Below, in pieces: positions 60,841 to 64,000 of a stretch of DNA of 64,000 nt. The DNA comes from Phytobacter diazotrophicus. Its GTDB lineage: Bacteria > Pseudomonadota > Gammaproteobacteria > Enterobacterales > Enterobacteriaceae. Positions within the stretch are counted from its first letter, which is position 1. Each line of letters opens with the position of its first letter. The DNA lies in contig SMDE01000012.1 in the NCBI GenBank assembly GCA_004346725.1, forward strand, positions 1 to 64,000. Direction: 5' to 3'. Both the position numbers and the translations under genes were made by a program. The notes below the pieces were generated by a model, which was not told where the DNA came from, searched no databases, and saw nothing but the letters and a program-made list of their open reading frames with translations.

Positions 60841-60978
60841 TGTATAAAAATCACTCTGTTGTGTGGTGGGTCAGTACAAAATGACTTGTTGCCCTGCGTA
60901 AAAATATTCACAAAATAGGGAGCTACCCGAAGCCGGACAGACATGCCCGGCGCTGTATAAACCCAATGAGGTAGCCCG

Positions 60979-61245
60979 ATGCACACCGCTTTTTCTTCTC
61001 CATCCTCCGCGCCACTCACCCCGGTGATGCCCGTCCCTGACAGGACTCAGGAGCGCTTTTTACGCCTGCCCGAAGTGATGCATCTTTGTGGCCTGTCCCG
61101 TTCGACCATTTATGACCTCATCAGCCGCAGCGAATTTCCGCAACAGGTCTCTCTCGGTGGAAAAAATGTCGCCTGGGTACATTCCGAGGTCAGCGCCTGG
61201 ATGGCGGACTGTATCGCCCGTCGCAACGGAGGGATGTGCGCATGA
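60979..61245 (+). CDS. AlpA/Vis-family transcriptional regulator
   Basis: An 88-residue MerR-like winged helix protein (AlpA, PF05930): RFLRLPEVMHLCGLSRSTIYDLISRSEFPQQVSLGGKNVAWVHSEVSAWM (about 26-75). P4 Vis, of this family, regulates the late promoter and helps excision. An N-terminal Pro/Ser-rich tail (1-25) precedes the domain. GAGG lies upstream of ATG 60979; the stop overlaps the next start (ATGA). Confidence 0.9.
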   Translation: MHTAFSSPSSAPLTPVMPVPDRTQERFLRLPEVMHLCGLSRSTIYDLISRSEFPQQVSLGGKNVAWVHSEVSAWMADCIARRNGGMCA

Positions 61246-61460
61246 TTATCCTGACCATTGGCGGACAGAAACACACCCTTACCCCCGAAGATGCCCATCT
61301 GCTGAGTCTTGCCCTGACCTCTGTCACGGAGGGGAAAAGCGCCAGCCGGGGCTACAGAGTGCGTTCACCGGCATTCAGTGTGGAGCGTGCCGCCCCACAG
61401 AGTGAGCAGACGAATCACCGTTCCCGCCACGCCGGGGAAGACACGCTCACTGACTGCTGA
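61242..61460 (+). CDS. Small hypothetical protein of the satellite
   Basis: A 72-residue frame starting at ATG 61242 with GGAGGG 8 bp upstream and a 4-bp overlap with alpA; GTG 61236 is an alternative. No family recognised; the C-terminus is polar (SEQTNHRSRHAGEDTLTDC). Coupled to alpA, so probably expressed with it. Confidence 0.6.
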   Translation: MIILTIGGQKHTLTPEDAHLLSLALTSVTEGKSASRGYRVRSPAFSVERAAPQSEQTNHRSRHAGEDTLTDC

Positions 61461-61554
61461 GGTGCCGTTGTGTTAATTATTCTTTTCCCTGGCTTGCCTG
61501 CCGGGGTTTTTTACGGGTATAGTTTCCGCGCTGTCGCAAAATCGGCAGCCGGAA

Positions 61555-61578
61555 TTGGCGTTCCGCGTAACTTATTGG
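61555..61578 (+). promoter_or_regulatory. seqA-like target of the CI RNA
   Basis: TTGGCGT (61555-61561) and TTATTGG (61572-61578) are complementary to the two ends of seqB (ACGCCAA, CCAATAA). An intrinsic terminator starts 8 bp later, so pairing here could set termination of the leader transcript. Confidence 0.75.
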
Positions 61579-61585
61579 CGACACC

Positions 61586-61608
61586 AGACGCGCCATGCGT
61601 CTTTTTTT
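61586..61608 (+). terminator. Leader terminator between seqA and the CI RNA
   Basis: AGACGC-gccat-GCGTCT followed by seven T is a plain intrinsic terminator directly downstream of seqA. Confidence 0.82.
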
Positions 61609-61691
61609 ATGTCGTGGCTCAGACACACCCATTTTCCGGGCTGTGGTGTTTATGCGTACACCATAGCTCCAGCAAGATAATGGTAGTCCGG

Positions 61692-61760
61692 GCGGGGCAG
61701 CCTTCGGGCTGGCCGGTTTCCAATAAGGCCGGTTACGCCAACCCCGTTCGGGCTGCCACC
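61692..61760 (+). ncRNA. CI-like immunity RNA (contains seqB)
   Basis: GGCAGCC (61696-61702) can pair with GGCTGCC (61751-61757) to close a roughly 60-nt RNA. Inside it seqB, CCAATAA (61720-61726) ... ACGCCAA (61735-61741), is complementary to seqA and seqC. P4 CI is a 70-80 nt processed RNA of this design that causes premature termination. Ends are my estimate. Confidence 0.7.
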
Positions 61761-61767
61761 AGTGAAA

Positions 61768-61806
61768 TTGGCGTTTCCGGTGGTAGCAATAACCGCTACT
61801 TATTGG
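61768..61806 (+). promoter_or_regulatory. seqC-like target of the CI RNA
   Basis: TTGGCGT (61768-61774) and TTATTGG (61800-61806) repeat the seqA arms; between them TAGC-aataacc-GCTA forms a small hairpin that would bring them together. The seqC end overlaps the GGAGG of the next gene (61805-61809), so CI pairing could also block its translation. Confidence 0.72.
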
Positions 61807-61817
61807 AGGCTGCCCTT

Positions 61818-62012
61818 ATGGCTACTATCCTCACCCCATCACACCCGCAGTTTGTCTTTGTGTTTGCCGCCGTTCGTCGTGCAGACCGCAAGCCCCGTAT
61901 CTGTATGCTCCGCACCGTGGCCGGTGATGAACAGGCCGCCCGCCTTTCCCTTGTCCGCGATTACATCCTCTCGTTTGCCGGTCGCCTGCCGGTTGCGGAG
62001 GTGCGCGCATGA
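61818..62012 (+). CDS. Small P4-family protein, C-terminal part of 'Icd-like' annotations
   Basis: A 64-residue frame with a strong GGAGG 8 bp upstream of ATG 61818: [28 protein letters not shown], ending RLPVAEVRA. Homologues are commonly listed as host cell division inhibitor Icd-like or Ash proteins, often with an N-terminal extension reading through the CI RNA. The well-placed ribosome site here argues for the short form. Overlaps the next gene by ATGA. Possible kil-like toxicity is unproven. Confidence 0.72.
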   Translation: MATILTPSHPQFVFVFAAVRRADRKPRICMLRTVAGDEQAARLSLVRDYILSFAGRLPVAEVRA

Positions 62013-62242
62013 ACGAACTTACCCTGACCATCACCCGTGCTGATCTCCAGCACCTTGAACACCTGCGTAATGTCGGCCAGCTTGTCGGCGAACTCATGCA
62101 GGTACAGGACTGCACCACCTCCCGTCGTGACCCGGCACAACAGGTACAGCTCGCGTCCGTCATTCACCTGATGACCGCCCGGCTTGATGATGTGGTCGAA
62201 CGCTGTAACGCGCGCTGGCTCACTGAGGAGGTACGCGCATGA
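62009..62242 (+). CDS. Small hypothetical protein of the satellite operon
   Basis: 77 residues, [31 protein letters not shown]..., predicted mostly alpha-helical with heptad-like leucines in the first half. No named family recognised. The start overlaps the previous stop and is preceded by GGAGGTGCGCGC, the junction motif seen at other boundaries here. Confidence 0.7.
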   Translation: MNELTLTITRADLQHLEHLRNVGQLVGELMQVQDCTTSRRDPAQQVQLASVIHLMTARLDDVVERCNARWLTEEVRA

Positions 62243-62559
62243 AACAGCCCTTACCGCCCGTCTTGCGTGCCGCCCTGTACCGCCGGGCCGTCGCCTGTGC
62301 CTGGCTGACCCTGTGCGAACGTCAGCACCGCTATCCGCATCTCACCCTCGATGCGCTGGAAAGCGCCATCGCCGCCGAACTGGAGGGTTTCTATCTGCGC
62401 CAGCACGGCGAGGAGAAAGGCCGTCAGATTGCCTGTGCACTTCTTGAGGATTTGATGGAAGCCGGGCCGCTTAAGGCCGCTCCGTCACTGTCCTTTCTGG
62501 GACTCGCCGTCATGGATGAGCTTTGCGCCCGTCATATCACAACGCCTGTGCTGCACTGA
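62239..62559 (+). CDS. Hypothetical P4-family protein (DUF5375-like)
   Basis: 106 residues, [72 protein letters not shown]..., helical, of the type that precedes alpha in many P4-like elements; the DUF5375 label is from memory. GAGGAGG precedes ATG 62239, which overlaps the previous stop. Alpha starts 12 bp after its end. Confidence 0.7.
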   Translation: MKQPLPPVLRAALYRRAVACAWLTLCERQHRYPHLTLDALESAIAAELEGFYLRQHGEEKGRQIACALLEDLMEAGPLKAAPSLSFLGLAVMDELCARHITTPVLH

Positions 62560-62570
62560 GGGAAAAAACA

Positions 62571-64000
62571 ATGAACATGAACGTAACGGAAACCGTCAAC
62601 CAGGCATGCGGCCACTGGCCGCGCATTCTCCCGGCGCTGGGGGTGAAGGTCATTAAAAACCGGCATCAGGCCTGCCCGGTCTGTGGCGGGAGTGACCGCT
62701 TTCGCTTCGATGATAAAGAGGGGCGCGGCACCTGGTTCTGTAACCAGTGCGGGGCCGGTGACGGCCTGAAACTGGTCGAAAAGGTGTTCGGTGTGAAACC
62801 GTCCGAGGCTGCCCGCAGGGTGAACGCCGTCACCGGCAGTCTGCCGCCGGTTTCCCCGGCGGTGATTGCGACCGCAGAGGCCGCAACGGAGGCCGACCGT
62901 AAAGCGGCGGCTGCGCTGGCCGTCAGACTGATGGAGAAAACCCGCACGGCCACCGGTAACGCCTACCTGACCCGCAAGGGCTTTCCTGAGCATGAATGCC
63001 TGACCCTGACAGCCACGCACAAAACCGGCGGCGTGACGTTCAGCGCCGGTGATGTGGTCGTGCCACTGCATGACGGGTCCGGTGCACTGGTTAACCTCCA
63101 GCTCATCAACGCCGGGGGCGACAAGCGCACCCTGAAAGGCGGGGCGGTGAAAGGGTGCTGTCACACCCTCGAAGGGAAAAAACAGGCCGGGAAACGCCTG
63201 TGGATAGCGGAAGGCTATGCGACCGCGCTTACCGTGCATCACCTGACCGGGGAAACCGTCATGGTGGCGCTGTCGTCCGTCAACCTCCTTTCTCTGGCGA
63301 GCCTGGCCCGTCAGAAGCACCCGGCCAGCCAGATTGTCCTCGCCGCCGACCGTGACCTGAACGGAGAAGGACAGACAAAAGCCGCAGCGGCCGCAGACGC
63401 CTGTAACGGCACGGTTGCCCTCCCGCCGGTATTCGGTGACTGGAATGATGCGTTTGTCCGGCACGGCGAAGAGGCCACGCGTAACGCCATTTATGACGCC
63501 ATACGGCCACCGGCACAAAGCCCGTTCGACACCATGAGCGAGGCGGAATTCACCGCCATGAGCGCCAGTGAAAAGGCCATGCGGGTGCATGAGCATTACG
63601 GCGAAGCGCTGGCCGTGGACGCGAACGGTCAGCACCTTTCCCGCTATGAAAACGGCATCTGGAAAATCATTCCCCCGTCCGATTTTGCCCGTGATGTGGC
63701 CGGGCTGTTCCGGCGTCTGCGCGCCCCGTTCTCATCGGGGAAAATCGCCTCCGTCGTGGAGACGCTGAAACTGATTATTCCGCAGCAGGACACCCCGGCG
63801 CGGCGTCTGATTGGTTTTCGTAACGGCGTGCTCGACACGAAAAGCGGGATATTCAGCCCGCACCACAAATCATACTGGCTGCGCACCCTGTGCGATGTCG
63901 ATTTCACCCCGCCGGTGGCAGGTGAAACGCTGGAGACCCATGCCCCGCATTTCTGGCACTGGCTCGACCGTGCCGCCGGTGGCAGGCCGGAGAAACGCGA
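62571..64000 (+). CDS. P4-type alpha primase-helicase (partial, runs off the window)
   Basis: The first 476 residues of an alpha-type replication protein (P4 alpha 777). Order: zinc finger CPVCGGSDRFRFDD...WFCNQCGAGDG (about 34-65), the primase region with WIAEGYATALTVHH (EGYATA, about 207-212) and AADRDLNGEGQ (metal-binding DRD), then the linker towards the helicase. The rest (Walker A and origin-binding part) lies beyond 64000. It should prime, unwind and bind the GGTGAACAGT iterons at 60592-60697. ATG 62571 follows GAGGG; ATG 62577 is also possible. Confidence 0.95.
   Translation, partial: MNMNVTETVNQACGHWPRILPALGVKVIKNRHQACPVCGGSDRFRFDDKEGRGTWFCNQCGAGDGLKLVEKVFGVKPSEAARRVNAVTGSLPPVSPAVIATAEAATEADRKAAAALAVRLMEKTRTATGNAYLTRKGFPEHECLTLTATHKTGGVTFSAGDVVVPLHDGSGALVNLQLINAGGDKRTLKGGAVKGCCHTLEGKKQAGKRLWIAEGYATALTVHHLTGETVMVALSSVNLLSLASLARQKHPASQIVLAADRDLNGEGQTKAAAAADACNGTVALPPVFGDWNDAFVRHGEEATRNAIYDAIRPPAQSPFDTMSEAEFTAMSASEKAMRVHEHYGEALAVDANGQHLSRYENGIWKIIPPSDFARDVAGLFRRLRAPFSSGKIASVVETLKLIIPQQDTPARRLIGFRNGVLDTKSGIFSPHHKSYWLRTLCDVDFTPPVAGETLETHAPHFWHWLDRAAGGRPEKR

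Larger units (their letters stand above)
60429..60978. other. Regulatory and origin-like region between sid and alpA
   Basis: This 550-bp gene-free stretch holds, in order, the sid late promoter, alpha-type iterons (60592-60697), an AT-rich segment (60718-60780), a helically phased CCA array (60785-60840) and the alpA leader. The iterons plus AT-rich DNA look like a replication origin or the P4 crr equivalent. Confidence 0.65.
61461..61817 (+). other. P4-type RNA immunity region (leader)
   Basis: A 357-bp stretch without a convincing start-to-stop gene, carrying seqA (61555-61578), an intrinsic terminator (61586-61608), a CI-like RNA with seqB (61720-61741) and seqC (61768-61806). A long frame crosses it (61470-62012) but has no ribosome site at its start. 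Confidence 0.75.

Noticed and set aside
62532..63635. A 367-codon open frame on the minus strand inside the alpha gene
   Set aside because: It is antisense to a well-conserved primase-helicase frame; the protein is low-complexity Arg/Gly/His-rich and resembles nothing. GC-rich coding DNA gives such shadows.
55431..64000. attR (second copy of the selC 3' end) inside the window
   Set aside because: No repeat of CCTGTGATCTTCCGCCA was found after 55430; the element is truncated by the window.

Overview
The window is a piece of enterobacterial chromosome, most like Enterobacter or a close relative (Lelliottia, Leclercia, Kosakonia) rather than E. coli. The backbone runs in the E. coli order trmL-cysE-gpsA-secB-grxC-yibN-gpmI-envC-yibQ-(glycosyltransferase)-tdh/kbl-hldD-waaF-waaC-(LPS core genes)-waaA-waaE-coaD-mutM-rpmGB-radC-coaBC-dut-slmA-pyrE-rph-yicC-ligB-gmk-rpoZ-spoT-trmH-recG-xanP-yicH-selC. 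The LPS core block is of the Klebsiella/Enterobacter type (wabN, waaQ, wabG, wabH, waaE). There is also an extra polygalacturonase, which suggests plant association. All assignments come from reading protein motifs and recalled homologues; no searches were run.

Layout. 1-14646: housekeeping genes for tRNA modification, cysteine and phospholipid precursors, protein export, redox, glycolysis, cell division (envC) and threonine degradation, then inner-core heptose genes. 14787-25904: LPS core genes. A low-GC segment (about 14.8-18.3 kb) holds a family 9 glycosyltransferase, the O-antigen ligase and a WaaB-like transferase. It is followed by wabN and the waaQ-wabG-wabH-GT2-waaA-waaE operon. 25908-47535: coaD to yicH backbone, with a secreted GH28 polygalacturonase inserted between yicC and ligB. 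47696-54646: one minus-strand operon for an unidentified sugar: PRD regulator, fructose-type PTS IIA, IIB and IIC, two class II aldolases, a ROK kinase and a D-lyxose isomerase-like enzyme.

55336-64000: tRNA-Sec (selC) followed by a P4-like satellite prophage that continues past the window end. Its order is int, an AIPR-family abortive-infection gene as low-GC cargo, a P2/P4-type cos site, psu, delta/ogr, sid (late operon on the minus strand), an origin-like region with alpha-type iterons, and an alpA/vis regulator. After these come an RNA immunity region resembling P4 CI, small coupled ORFs, and the alpha primase-helicase (partial). The regulatory sequence agrees with P4 biology in detail: a TGT-N12-ACA Delta/Ogr site sits about 56 bp upstream of the predicted sid transcript start, and a seqB-like segment is complementary to two flanking copies (seqA, seqC), with an intrinsic terminator after seqA.

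Structure beyond genes. Five copies of a roughly 100-nt dispersed intergenic repeat lie on the same strand; in two cases the repeat provides the Shine-Dalgarno sequence of the next gene. There are several REP-like palindromes, two members of a second palindromic family, and an array of CCA motifs in the satellite spaced 10/11/10/11/10 bp, matching the DNA helical pitch, that I cannot assign.
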